A stretch of DNA of 38,830 bases from Nitrososphaerota archaeon (GTDB lineage: Archaea > Thermoproteota > Nitrososphaeria > Nitrososphaerales > CADDZS01): positions 1-38,830 of the forward strand of contig JAJPHP010000036.1 of the NCBI GenBank assembly GCA_021325255.1. Reading direction: 5' to 3'. Numbering within the stretch: position 1 is the first letter of the stretch; the number at the start of each line of letters is the position of its first letter. The position numbers and the translations under genes are program-made. Shown piece by piece: positions 1 through 7,232 of the stretch. Under the pieces are notes generated by a model. The model was not told the DNA's origin, searched no databases, and saw nothing but the letters and a program-made list of their open reading frames with translations.

Positions 1-115
1 GACCATTCGCCTTTTGCTACCATGAGGCTTGAGTGCATGCAATCTCAAGATGAGCAGGTGGGTCAAATGTCATTGATGGGATGCCTAAGAACTATTGTGC
101 CAAAGCCTAGCATAG

Positions 116-140
116 CCGAATTCTTAAATACGGTATTCGG
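116..140 (+). promoter_or_regulatory. Likely TATA region of rpl12 inside an inverted repeat
   Basis: An A/T-rich TATA-like stretch (TTCTTAAATA, 121-130) sits about 35-40 nt before the rpl12 start and is flanked by a perfect 6-bp inverted repeat, CCGAAT at 116-121 and ATTCGG at 135-140. This suggests rpl12 has its own promoter. The repeat could be a regulator site or chance. Bases 1-115 show no convincing gene; in particular no L10 C-terminus is visible immediately upstream. Confidence 0.4.
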
Positions 141-163
141 CAATTCGTCTGATTGCGATATCT

Positions 164-484
164 ATGGAGTACGTTTACGCAGCGCTTCTCTTGCACAAGC
201 TCAACCAGCCAGTGAACGAGGAGAATGTGAAAAAAGTCGTTTCGGCTGCTGGTGTCAACCCTGACGAGATTAGAGTAAAGGCTCTTGTTTCCGCGTTGGG
301 CGAAATCAACATTGATGATGCGCTGAAGAGTGCGGCGGCTGCCCCCGTGGTTGCAGCAGCTCCCGCAGCTGGCGCGGCACAGGCACCCGCGGTTGCTGCC
401 GGAAAGCCAAAAGAAGAGGAAGCAAAAGAGGAAGAAAAGAAGGAAGAGCAGGCCCTCGAAGGACTGTCGAGTCTCTTCGGATAG
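164..484 (+). CDS. rpl12: 50S ribosomal protein P1/L12 (archaeal stalk protein)
   Basis: The 106-residue product is the archaeal P1 (L12) stalk protein, which dimerises on L10 and recruits translation GTPases to the large ribosomal subunit. Residues 1-60 form the helical dimerisation domain beginning [13 protein letters not shown]. Then comes an Ala/Pro-rich hinge (about 60-85), a highly charged Lys/Glu linker and the terminal [10 protein letters not shown], the expected factor-binding tail. Length matches the family (100-115 aa). The ATG at 164 gives the canonical N-terminus. In many archaea the gene follows rpl10, but the sequence just upstream is not L10-like and carries its own TATA-like element. 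A strong stem plus T-run follows at 554-621, so this is probably the end of a transcript. Confidence 0.97.
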   Translation: MEYVYAALLLHKLNQPVNEENVKKVVSAAGVNPDEIRVKALVSALGEINIDDALKSAAAAPVVAAAPAAGAAQAPAVAAGKPKEEEAKEEEKKEEQALEGLSSLFG

Positions 485-553
485 AACTCTACCGTCTATT
501 TCTTCCCAATTTATGCCGAGTTGCCTCCCGCTCCTTTTTTTGCGTTCTTAGGA

Positions 554-622
554 AGACGCGAGGGGCGAGTTCCTTTTTCACGATTAAGAACTCGCTCTTT
601 AGGGCGTCTCCCGTTTTTTTTA
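554..622 (+). terminator. Two-stem hairpin with T-run after rpl12
   Basis: An outer stem AGACGC (554-559)/GCGTCT (604-609) encloses a perfect inner 8-bp stem GCGAGTTC (565-572)/GAACTCGC (588-595), followed by a run of eight Ts from 614. This is a strong terminator-like structure for the rpl12 transcript. A second T-run lies at 533-541. Archaeal termination depends mainly on the T-run, so the stem may instead act in 3'-end stability. Confidence 0.65.
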
Positions 623-643
623 AATTTGATTCTCCGTTTCCCG

Positions 644-652
644 TTTTATATA
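644..652 (+). promoter_or_regulatory. Strong TATA box before a structured non-coding stretch
   Basis: TTTTATATA is a near-consensus archaeal TATA box. It predicts a start site near 671-676, exactly where a GC-rich hairpin begins. The next plausible coding start is at 1130, more than 450 nt away, so this promoter drives either a non-coding RNA or an unusually long leader. Confidence 0.5.
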
Positions 653-670
653 CCATAGCAGCACCGTTAC

Positions 671-860
671 GTACCCCCTCTAGGGGGGTACCCCATTGAT
701 TTCTCGACAATTGTCGAGAAGTGCAAAGCTGATTAGAGTGGAATTTCCTCCACTGAATGATGGAATAATTGAGAGTTGATTGATCAGAGCTCAGAGACGA
801 CATAAGGCTTGTCTCATAACTAGTTAGGGCGGAGAACGCAGTCAGGTAAGTGTGAAAGCC
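671..860 (+). other. Candidate structured RNA or long leader, identity unknown
   Basis: Directly downstream of the TATA box at 644-652 there are successive inverted repeats: GTACCCCC (671-678)/GGGGGTAC (684-691); a perfect 20-bp palindrome at 701-720 (half-site TTCTCGACAA); AGTGGA (737-742)/TCCACT (749-754); and GAGAC/GTCTC around 794-816. No protein start with a plausible product lies here. I looked for the conserved cores of RNase P RNA and SRP RNA and did not find them. The 3' end is not defined. Bases 861-1129 contain no gene I can support. Confidence 0.3.
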
Positions 861-1129
861 AAACGGTTTTGAGGAAAGGAAACGTTAGTCATCTGACTTC
901 GAAAAATTCCGATTTCACGCAACGTCTCTCCGTTACGTTCCCAGTTACAGTCGCTATTATCGGAAACCTCTGTCAGATATTACTTTGGTTTTGCCTGACC
1001 TCCATGATTGTTCCAAATTCAATCATCATCAAGCGTCATTGATCCTTTGAGCCCCGAGCTGTCATAAAGTAAGGCTTTTTGCTCACCCCGCAAATGAACA
1101 AGTAACGCGAAAGGTGGTCGAGAGAAGAC

Positions 1130-1414
1130 ATGCCGAGGGCAAGGAGCGTAGAAGAGCTGAGGCAGTCCCTGCTATACAACAATACTCTCGAGGTGTGGAT
1201 GGCGCTGTGCAGCGAGAGAGGAAAAGACTGGCGCAACTTGGAACAGTACTCAAAATTCCTAGACCATCTTTCCAAGTCGGGCATCAGACTGGACGTCTCA
1301 GTTGTATGTCCGCCAATCAAGGGGTTTTCGGACAAACCGCCCAAGGCATACAACATCAAACTCGACCAGAACAACATACAGAAGATAAAGCTCTTTGAGG
1401 ATAGTCACTCATAG
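1130..1414 (+). CDS. Small protein of unknown function
   Basis: The 94-residue product (theoretically basic N-terminal half, helical, then a C-terminal segment rich in Asp, Asn and Lys) matches no family I recognise. The first 55 residues could form amphipathic helices (VEELRQSLLYNN, LEQYSKFLDHLS); residues 60-90 look more strand-like. The ATG is preceded by a purine-rich GAGAGAAG that could serve as a ribosome binding site. No TATA box lies 25-30 nt upstream, so it might be read from the promoter at 644-652. The upstream part of another reading frame on each strand overlaps it, but this frame has the most protein-like composition. Function is unknown. Confidence 0.5.
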   Translation: MPRARSVEELRQSLLYNNTLEVWMALCSERGKDWRNLEQYSKFLDHLSKSGIRLDVSVVCPPIKGFSDKPPKAYNIKLDQNNIQKIKLFEDSHS

Positions 1415-1533
1415 TTGAAAGGCCGCAACCCTTCCGCACAGTGGTTGGAACGACCCCAGTATGCATGCTCCCGACAAGTTAAAAATGGCCGCACGGCGTC
1501 GATTATCCAACTACTAAAAGAGAATACCCCAGA

Positions 1534-1818
1534 GTGAAACACTTCTTGAAGAGAAAGTTACTTGACATTTTAGCGTGCCCGATCGACAAACACTACCCGC
1601 TTGAACTGTTCGAACTCGACTCCGAGGGTGACCTAATCGTCAACGGAGTGCTCGTTTGTACTGAGTGCAACAGATATTATCCGATCATCGATGAAATACC
1701 AGTGATGCTTCCGGACGATCTAAGAAACAAGACCGAGGACCTCGAGTTTCTAGAAAAATTCAAGGAGAAGCTTCCGGAGAAGGTGGTAAAATCAGGCAAG
1801 CCACACCACCTCGCATAA
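1534..1818 (+). CDS. Trm112-like zinc-ribbon protein (UPF0434 family)
   Basis: The 94-residue product resembles Trm112/YcaR proteins: the N-terminal LLDILACPID, a central CTEC, then RYYPIIDEIPVMLPDD, the family signature. Archaeal Trm112 is a small activating partner of several class I methyltransferases that modify tRNA, rRNA and release factor; that role is family knowledge. The first metal knuckle has a single Cys (ACPID) and the second a CxxC, so zinc binding may be partial. The start is GTG at 1534, chosen because the next residues (KHFLKRKLLDIL) are those expected at the N-terminus. TTAAAAAT around 1480-1487 may be its TATA box. The acyltransferase gene follows 62 bp later. Confidence 0.8.
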   Translation: MKHFLKRKLLDILACPIDKHYPLELFELDSEGDLIVNGVLVCTECNRYYPIIDEIPVMLPDDLRNKTEDLEFLEKFKEKLPEKVVKSGKPHHLA

Positions 1819-1880
1819 TCAATTGCGATGACGTAAGCGTTCAAGTATCTCAGCACAAAGGAGAGTTTACTCCATTCCAT

Positions 1881-2393
1881 TTGAAGAAAAAGAAAGTAGA
1901 AACAAAGATACCGAACATGATCTCTCCGAAGGCAAAGATCGGAAAAGGCGTCAAGGTATGGAACTTTGCCTATGTCGGCCCTGGAGCTGTGGTTGGCGAA
2001 CATACGAAGATTGGTTCACTTGCTCACGTAGATTACGATGTTCAAATTGGTAAGAACTGCAAAATCGAAGGGCTCGCCTACCTTGCGCCGCTCTCGCGGA
2101 TCTCAGATGATGTTTTCATAGGCCCCGGCGCCGTCCTCACGAACGATCCATATCCCCTTTCGGATAAGATGGTGGGAGTCTACGTTCAAAAGGGAGCAAT
2201 TATTTGCGCCCGCGCTGTTATCAAAGCTGGTGTCGTCGTAGGAGAAAACGCTGTCGTGGGAATGGGTGCAGTCGTGACTAAAAACGTCCCCGCCAATACG
2301 GTCGTCATTGGTGTTCCGGCCAGAGAAGCTTTCAGCCGAGTCGAGTATGAGCGTAGACGGCTGAGCTGGAACCGGGGAATTCCTGGCGTGTGA
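1881..2393 (+). CDS. Hexapeptide-repeat acyltransferase (WlbB-like sugar N-acetyltransferase)
   Basis: The 170-residue product is a left-handed beta-helix acyltransferase. Repeated hexapeptide turns run from about residue 13 to 140, ending with the typical MGAVVTKNVPANTVVIGVPA. The segment ISDDVFIGPGAVLTNDPYP closely resembles the WlbB/WbpD group, which N-acetylates amino sugars on UDP-sugar nucleotides; the likely role is in making surface glycans. The reading frame is open upstream, but the first start codon is the TTG at 1881, followed by a lysine-rich start. It lies just after the Trm112-like gene and convergent with a GlcNAc-1-phosphate transferase, which fits a cell-surface glycan role. 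The exact substrate cannot be read from the sequence. Confidence 0.8.
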   Translation: MKKKKVETKIPNMISPKAKIGKGVKVWNFAYVGPGAVVGEHTKIGSLAHVDYDVQIGKNCKIEGLAYLAPLSRISDDVFIGPGAVLTNDPYPLSDKMVGVYVQKGAIICARAVIKAGVVVGENAVVGMGAVVTKNVPANTVVIGVPAREAFSRVEYERRRLSWNRGIPGV

Positions 2394-2590
2394 CCGTCTC
2401 TCTTACCCCCGGTTTTACGAGCACGCTTCTCGAGGATGAACAAGCCGCATAGTAATTGCTCCTCGATTCACGATATCAAATCGTAAATTCGTGTTTTCTT
2501 GATGCAGTTTGGAGACTCGATTCAGCATATCGTTCTTGGAGGATAGCTTTTCGCGGATAGCTGGAGAACCTTCCAGTTCTTACTTCTTCA

Positions 2591-3661
2591 TCATAGCCTG
2601 AACGGGAAGACCCATGTCATTATGGCTGTCAGAATTGCAAGAAAAGCACAGAAAGCAGCCAATTTGAAAATCTGACTGACGATCTGTTCCTCAGATAATG
2701 CTTTAGAAGCGACCAAGAGTCTTACTAGCGTAACCGGCGCCTGGGAATCGCTCGACGCAACCATGCGAGCATCTGGCAACAATATGGTAGGCTGCGACTT
2801 TATCTGCCTATGTTCGATGAGTCTCTTCACGCTTGACAAGAAGAAGAACGAGTTCATTATGGCAGGAAGTATTGCTATGACTGCGACTATTTCCACACCA
2901 CCAATTATTGCTATCGTTCCATATGCTCCTCCCAGAGCAATCGCGCCAGAGTCGCCTGGAAATATCTTTGACGGATATCTGTGGAAGATGTAGAAAGCAA
3001 AGACCGCTGCAAGGATAGGCAAAACGGACGCCAAAATCACCGGGTTCTCCCTTCCGACCAAGATGCGCAACACGATCGCGAATGTAACGGGGACGAACGC
3101 GATCAGTATAAACCCGCTAACGACTCCGTTGAGCACATCTATCGTATTGATTGTGTTCGTGACTACAGGCAGCGAGATAACAACGATGAGTGGATAAATG
3201 ACAGGAATGTTAGTGGGAACCGAGAAAAGCGGAAGGAATAGATGGTGATCAAAGACTGCGGAGTTCGGCACAAGATATTCCAAGGCGACAAGTGGGACTC
3301 CGCCCAGGAGAAGCAGAGCTGGCTTTGTGACACCCCCAAGCGTCTTTAGATCATCGACTACGCCCACTATTCCCGATATCAGCGTGACTAGAATCAATCC
3401 GAGTATCGCGTAGCTTCCGGAAAGAATGAAGAGAAAGAACTCGCCGCAAAGGATTGCAGCGATTATTGCGGGACCTCCCGGTCTGGGAACTCGAGGTTTG
3501 TCCTGCTTGTGAAAGTCCATGACGGACATTCCCTTCCTCGTCAGATAACCGATTAGGAATCTTGTCCCAAAGTAGCAGACAATGAAGGCTGCAACAGAAG
3601 ATAGCAACGCCGCGAGGATTAGGCTCGGAACAGAAAGAGGGACTTGCAATAAGAACTGCAT
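2591..3661 (-). CDS. Glycosyltransferase family 4: dolichyl-phosphate GlcNAc-1-phosphotransferase-like
   Basis: The 356-residue polytopic membrane protein (about ten hydrophobic segments) belongs to the MraY/WecA/Alg7 family, which moves a sugar-1-phosphate from a UDP-sugar to a polyprenyl/dolichyl phosphate. Visible motifs: HKQDKPRVPRPGG after the first helices, the catalytic VVDDLKTLGG, NTINTIDVLNG, and FPGDSGAIALGG. The order and spacing match archaeal AglH-type enzymes that begin N-glycan assembly. The ATG at 3661 starts just before the first membrane helix. A TATA-like GTTTAAAAGT on the minus strand (3807-3816) gives a leader of roughly 125 nt. It is convergent with the acyltransferase gene, suggesting a small glycan-synthesis neighbourhood. 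Confidence 0.88.
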   Translation of the reverse strand: MQFLLQVPLSVPSLILAALLSSVAAFIVCYFGTRFLIGYLTRKGMSVMDFHKQDKPRVPRPGGPAIIAAILCGEFFLFILSGSYAILGLILVTLISGIVGVVDDLKTLGGVTKPALLLLGGVPLVALEYLVPNSAVFDHHLFLPLFSVPTNIPVIYPLIVVISLPVVTNTINTIDVLNGVVSGFILIAFVPVTFAIVLRILVGRENPVILASVLPILAAVFAFYIFHRYPSKIFPGDSGAIALGGAYGTIAIIGGVEIVAVIAILPAIMNSFFFLSSVKRLIEHRQIKSQPTILLPDARMVASSDSQAPVTLVRLLVASKALSEEQIVSQIFKLAAFCAFLAILTAIMTWVFPFRL

Positions 3662-3841
3662 TTGGGTAACTGAGTCTTCTTCTCCTTGATTTTCCTACCG
3701 ATCTTCTCGAAGCGCCAGCCAGTGGGTGGGAAGAGTGAGAACCATTAACAATAGTCCTCGCACGAAATCCGGATGCCAGTCGCTCCACCATCTCCCCGAC
3801 TAGACGACTTTTAAACTCAGTCATTCCTCTCAGGTTGACGA

Positions 3842-3869
3842 ACTACTCGGTAGTAGTGAGCTTAAATAA
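3842..3869 (+). promoter_or_regulatory. Dyad plus TATA box of the OB-fold gene
   Basis: A perfect 6-bp dyad (ACTACT 3842-3847, AGTAGT 3852-3857, 4-nt spacer) directly precedes the TATA-like CTTAAATAAT at 3861-3870. The GTG start at 3891 lies about 25 nt after the TATA box, so the message should be leaderless. The dyad overlaps the BRE position and could be an operator. Confidence 0.5.
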
Positions 3870-3890
3870 TAAGGAAAGATACGTTGGAAA

Positions 3891-4193
3891 GTGTTAGATT
3901 CCAAATTGAAGATTGCTGACATTAAGGGCGAACAAAGCAGGGTAGATGTTGAAGGCGAGGTAGTGGAAAAGGGCGACGTTAGGACAGTCAACCTCCGCGC
4001 GGGCGGACAATCCAACGTAGCCGACTGCACGATCCGTGACGACACAGGGTCGATCAAGCTTTCCCTGTGGGGCGAACAAATCAACTCTGTAGACGTCGGC
4101 GACAGGATTAGAGTAGAGAACGGGTATACGAAGGCTTTCCGAGGAGAAGTCCAGCTCAATATCGGGCGATACGGAAAGCTCGTGAAGCTTTAG
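3891..4193 (+). CDS. Single-domain OB-fold nucleic-acid-binding protein (RPA/SSB-like)
   Basis: The 100-residue product is a single OB fold of the archaeal replication protein A/SSB type. The pattern GEVVEKGDVRTVNLRAGG..NVADCTIRDDTGSIKLSLWG matches the beta-barrel core, ending in the usual LNIGRYGKLVKL. Such proteins bind single-stranded DNA, or sometimes RNA, in replication and repair. It lacks the zinc finger and acidic tail of larger RPAs, so it may work as an oligomer or with partners. The GTG at 3891 is chosen because the TATA box spacing predicts a leaderless message starting there. A hairpin and T-run follow. Confidence 0.82.
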   Translation: MLDSKLKIADIKGEQSRVDVEGEVVEKGDVRTVNLRAGGQSNVADCTIRDDTGSIKLSLWGEQINSVDVGDRIRVENGYTKAFRGEVQLNIGRYGKLVKL

Positions 4194-4214
4194 GATAGAG
4201 TAGCGCGCATCGTT

Positions 4215-4277
4215 GGTGGAGAACGTCTTTCACATCTTTCTCCACCCGAGCACTTAGTACTCTCTTTCCTTTTTTCT
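4215..4277 (+). terminator. Hairpin and T-rich tract after the OB-fold gene
   Basis: A perfect 9-bp stem, GGTGGAGAA (4215-4223)/TTCTCCACC (4238-4246), with a 14-nt loop lies 22 nt after the stop codon, followed by the T-rich CTCTTTCCTTTTTTCTG around 4261-4277. Together they look like a transcription end. The rest of 4278-4490 shows no gene. Confidence 0.6.
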
Positions 4278-4495
4278 GTCCCGCCTTATTTACATCTCTC
4301 TGCCAGTTAGATCAGATCTTCTCGCTCTCTTTTCAGAATTAGTACTTGTCGAATTCTTCAATTTGTGCATTTCAGAGCAAATAGAAGCTAACGTTACCTG
4401 GCAAGCACTGTGCTATCTTTCTTTTAGCTACGAATTCCGACAATCGAAAGATCGAATGTCAATTCTTTAACTAGCTTCACGTCTTTACATGAAAA

Positions 4496-4505
4496 TTTTA
4501 AAAAT
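4496..4505 (+). promoter_or_regulatory. TATA box of the superoxide dismutase gene
   Basis: TTTTAAAAAT lies about 27 nt before the ATG at 4528, the spacing that gives a leaderless archaeal transcript. No ribosome binding site precedes the start, which agrees. Confidence 0.6.
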
Positions 4506-4527
4506 CACAAGTACAATTTGAGCACTT

Positions 4528-5133
4528 ATGGTAAAAAAATATTCTCTACCCGACCTTCCTTACAAGTACGATGCGTTAGAACCTCACATATCTCAGGAGA
4601 TCATGAAACTTCACCACGACAAGCACCACTTAGCTTATGTCAACGGGGCGAACGCCGCTCTTGACAAGTTAGAGCAGGGGCGGAAGAACAATTGGCAAGG
4701 CGTTGATTTGAAAGCTGTGGAAAGAGATCTCAGTTTCAATCTTGCAGGACATGTTCTTCACTCAATCTTTTGGCCCAATATGAAGCCTAACGGCGGTGGA
4801 AAACCTGGTGGCAAGCTTGCGGACCAGATCAACGAGGACTTTGGGACTTTTGACGCTTTCAAGGCTCAATTCGCAGCGGCTGCAAAAGGGGTAGAGGGTT
4901 CGGGATGGGGTTTGCTCATCTACGATCCGACTAGCGACCAGTTGCTCACAATGCAGTCTGAGAAGCACAACCTGCAGGCCACACAAACTTCAGTCCCACT
5001 TCTCGTCTGCGATGTGTGGGAGCACGCCTACTATTTGCAGTACAAGAATGACAGAGGCAGCTACGTTGACGCCTTCTGGAACGTGGTAAACTGGGATAAC
5101 GTGGATCAGAGATTAGCCAAGGCAAAATCTTAG
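4528..5133 (+). CDS. sod: Superoxide dismutase (Fe/Mn family)
   Basis: The 201-residue enzyme converts superoxide to oxygen and hydrogen peroxide in the cytoplasm. The start KKYSLPDLPYKYDALEPHIS and the four metal ligands are recognisable: a His in LHHDKHHLAYVNG, a His in NLAGHVLHSIFW, and Asp plus His in CDVWEHAYYLQY. Length is typical. The sequence alone does not tell iron from manganese. It is monocistronic: its own TATA box lies directly upstream, and a hairpin follows. Its presence suggests an organism that meets oxygen. Confidence 0.96.
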   Translation: MVKKYSLPDLPYKYDALEPHISQEIMKLHHDKHHLAYVNGANAALDKLEQGRKNNWQGVDLKAVERDLSFNLAGHVLHSIFWPNMKPNGGGKPGGKLADQINEDFGTFDAFKAQFAAAAKGVEGSGWGLLIYDPTSDQLLTMQSEKHNLQATQTSVPLLVCDVWEHAYYLQYKNDRGSYVDAFWNVVNWDNVDQRLAKAKS

Positions 5134-5171
5134 GACGTTCTTATCACCCCCATTGTTTAGGGCTATATGCT

Positions 5172-5230
5172 GAAAATGAGGGTGGTGGGTCTGATACGGC
5201 ACACCTATCACCCTCGGCCTCATTTTCTTA
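5172..5230 (+). terminator. Hairpin after sod
   Basis: GAAAATGAGG (5172-5181) pairs perfectly with CCTCATTTTC (5218-5227). GAGGGTG and CACCCTC inside offer a competing inner pairing. The T-rich right arm can serve as the release tract. It lies 39 nt after the sod stop and is the likely transcript end. Confidence 0.6.
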
Positions 5231-5338
5231 GATAATTTTTATCCGTGTACATTCGATTCCAATGTCATACGACATAGGCCTTGTAATCCTACCTTTGATA
5301 TACTCGGCAGGCGCTTTCGTCGGTTCAGTGTAAAGGAT

Positions 5339-5752
5339 ATGAGTTTTGAAATAGAGGAAGAGCTGCTTCCAGGCCAGCAGCAACTGAAGACTCGTTTCAA
5401 GAACCGGAACAGACTCGGAATAGTAGCGAACATCCTCACCATAGCAAAGACAGGCGCTTTGAAGACACACCTCATGTACAAAGCCAACCTAAGCTACACA
5501 ATGCTCAGGGACTATCTGAAATTCCTCAGAGACAACGAATTGCTTTCAGAATCATATTATCCGGATGAGAAGGTCACTCTGTACAAGACTACAGAAAAGG
5601 GTACAAGATTCCTTGAAAGCTACGTAGCCCTCAAAGACTTGGCGGCACCCATCATCGATAGGAAACCGTTCATTTCGGGTCTGAAGGTCGAACCCGAAAA
5701 GCAGGCTGGAGAAATTACAGGTAGCGAAGATATACTGGGTGCGAGAAAGTAG
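5339..5752 (+). CDS. Winged helix-turn-helix transcriptional regulator
   Basis: The 137-residue product has a winged helix of the type abundant in Nitrososphaerota. Residues 22-95 run NRLGIVANILTIAKTGALKTHLMYKANLSYTML, then a recognition-helix region (LRDYLKFLRDNELL) and a wing (KVTLYKTTEKGTRFLE). No ligand-binding domain is evident; the last 35 residues are probably a helix plus a flexible tail. A TATA-like TTTGATATAC around 5294-5303 puts transcription close to the ATG. A short dyad ATGTC/GACAT (5263-5276) lies upstream and could be an autoregulatory site. The target genes are unknown; the convergent neighbour is SAM synthetase. Confidence 0.8.
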   Translation: MSFEIEEELLPGQQQLKTRFKNRNRLGIVANILTIAKTGALKTHLMYKANLSYTMLRDYLKFLRDNELLSESYYPDEKVTLYKTTEKGTRFLESYVALKDLAAPIIDRKPFISGLKVEPEKQAGEITGSEDILGARK

Positions 5753-5762
5753 AATAGAGGAT

Positions 5763-5813
5763 AGCAGTCAGATAGCGAGGGAGGTCGGATCGAGTAACAA
5801 ATCGCTGACTGCT
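5763..5813. terminator. Long stem between the convergent regulator and SAM synthetase genes
   Basis: AGCAGTCAG (5763-5771) and CTGACTGCT (5805-5813) form a perfect 9-bp stem, extendable inward by CGA/TCG after a bulge. It lies in the 91-bp gap between two convergent stop codons. There is no clear T-run on either side, so it may be a 3'-end structure rather than a classical terminator. Confidence 0.45.
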
Positions 5814-5837
5814 TCTGAAGACCTGCCCTAAGCTACA

Positions 5838-5862
5838 GGAGCACTAGAAAAGAGAGTGCTCC
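5838..5862. terminator. Hairpin spanning the SAM synthetase stop codon
   Basis: GGAGCACT (5838-5845) pairs perfectly with AGTGCTCC (5855-5862) across a 9-nt loop. The stem includes the last codons and stop of the minus-strand SAM synthetase gene. It is the second stem in this convergent gap. Confidence 0.45.
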
Positions 5863-7061
5863 CTTCGGACAATTTCTTTCCATACAACGGGCAGGTCCTT
5901 CATCTCCGCCTCCACGATGGCTTTGGCATTCCTTTCCATTGTAGAAGTCTTCTCGGCGTAGAGTTCCAAATTTATTGCCTGAGGTTGGTTTATTGGTTTG
6001 CCGATTTCGGATACGATGTAACAACATGCCTGCGTAAGGTCAGAGTGTTCCTTCAGTATTCTTGAGACGATCTTGCTGGCGCAAGTGTTGTAGATCTTTC
6101 CGGTGTGACTTATCGGATTCTTTCCTGCCGTTGCTTCAAGAGTCATCGGCCTGAAAGGGGTAATCATTCCATTTGCTCTGTTTCCACGCCCGACCTGCCC
6201 GTCATCGCCGTGCTCCGCGCTCGTCCCCGTGACCGTCAGATAGAAGAGCTTTTTCTGAATGTTGTCCGCCGTGTTGATTCTGATAGTAACTGGGTTTTGC
6301 GTGTACATAGACGAGATTTTCTGGGCGATTTCATGTATTGCTTCCTTTGTCTCTATGTACTGCCGCTCGTCTTTTACGAACTCTGACACAATCGCGCAGG
6401 CAATAGTGAGGTTGATCGATGATCCTCTGCGGACACCCATGACCTTGATATCTTCGCCTATTTGTGGGTGAGATCTCTTGGTCTGCTTCGAGTTCAGTTC
6501 CTTTTCGACGTTAAGGACCACGTTTTCGATGTCAGTATATGGGCCGTACCAGACGCCAAAACTCGTATCGTTGGCAAGCGGTATTTCGTCCTCGAGGTCG
6601 AAGTTCCTCACCAGATCCACGCTACCCGGACGAATCATGGTGGCTATCTTCAAGTGCTTTGAAGTGTCGAAGGCGTGAAGCTCCTCTCCCATCCATCTCT
6701 TCGTCACGTCCTGCGCTATCTCAGAAATCGGAACTTCTTTTCCGTTGATTTTGGCAGCTGCCCTACCCACAAGCAAGAGATAGATTGGTTCCGTAACTTT
6801 TCCTCCGCCGAACCAAGCTTCGGCCTGACCACCCACAAGTACGCACTTGTCCACGTTGTGGTGATAGATCCTGCCAAAGTTAGCAAGATAGTATTGCGAC
6901 AGCGCGATGCTTAGCTCCTCTGCCGCCCTGTCAGATAGGGTATCTGGATGCCCCTTTCCCTTCCTCTCCACAAACTCGACGGGCATCTTCGAAGTAGGTG
7001 TGGAATTTGTGAATGTAACTTCGAGGTTCAAATTGACGGCTCTCTGCTTTTTGCGACACAA
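5844..7061 (-). CDS. mat: S-adenosylmethionine synthetase (archaeal type)
   Basis: The 405-residue product is the archaeal methionine adenosyltransferase, which makes SAM from methionine and ATP in the cytosol. It shows the family's [20 protein letters not shown] near the N-terminus and the C-terminal [22 protein letters not shown] followed by SHTGKIYN. Archaeal MATs usually begin close to the VEFVERKG segment, so the first 15-25 residues here are extra; a TTG in the NLNLEV segment is an alternative start. It is divergent from the three MetE-family genes across a short shared promoter region, consistent with methionine made next door being converted directly to SAM. Confidence 0.93.
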   Translation of the reverse strand: MCRKKQRAVNLNLEVTFTNSTPTSKMPVEFVERKGKGHPDTLSDRAAEELSIALSQYYLANFGRIYHHNVDKCVLVGGQAEAWFGGGKVTEPIYLLLVGRAAAKINGKEVPISEIAQDVTKRWMGEELHAFDTSKHLKIATMIRPGSVDLVRNFDLEDEIPLANDTSFGVWYGPYTDIENVVLNVEKELNSKQTKRSHPQIGEDIKVMGVRRGSSINLTIACAIVSEFVKDERQYIETKEAIHEIAQKISSMYTQNPVTIRINTADNIQKKLFYLTVTGTSAEHGDDGQVGRGNRANGMITPFRPMTLEATAGKNPISHTGKIYNTCASKIVSRILKEHSDLTQACCYIVSEIGKPINQPQAINLELYAEKTSTMERNAKAIVEAEMKDLPVVWKEIVRREHSLF

Positions 7062-7107
7062 AAGGAAAAGGCGATGTTATAATCGTTTCTTGCCAATAAT
7101 ATCATTC

Positions 7108-7123
7108 AGGAATTTTTATTCCT
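7108..7123. promoter_or_regulatory. Symmetric TATA element shared by mat and the metE cluster
   Basis: AGGAAT-TTTT-ATTCCT is a perfect dyad with an A/T core that can act as a TATA box on both strands. On the minus strand it predicts a start near 7085-7090, about 25 nt before mat. On the plus strand it predicts a start near 7141, about 90 nt before the preferred metE start at 7233. A single site could therefore set or repress both transcripts. This is inferred from sequence only. Confidence 0.45.
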
Positions 7124-7232
7124 TTAAGAATAACACTTGCAATTCAGCATTAATACCCGCAATCAAGCCTTTGGTAGAGATACCTCAAAATTCCAAAGCA
7201 GTCTAAATGCAGAGTGTGACTTTGACGGGAAC

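Noticed and set aside
22..264. Open frame overlapping the rpl12 start in another frame
   Set aside because: It overlaps the well-supported L12 gene, has no protein-like pattern and runs through the predicted promoter.
671..1030. RNase P RNA or SRP RNA
   Set aside because: A GAGGAAAGG sequence near 874 recalls the RNase P core, but the conserved AGUCC that should follow is missing and no matching distal core is seen. SRP helix 8 is also absent.
1036..1377. Minus-strand frame opposite the small protein at 1130
   Set aside because: The composition is Ser/Leu-rich as expected from reading the reverse of a charged helical protein, and no start signal is seen.
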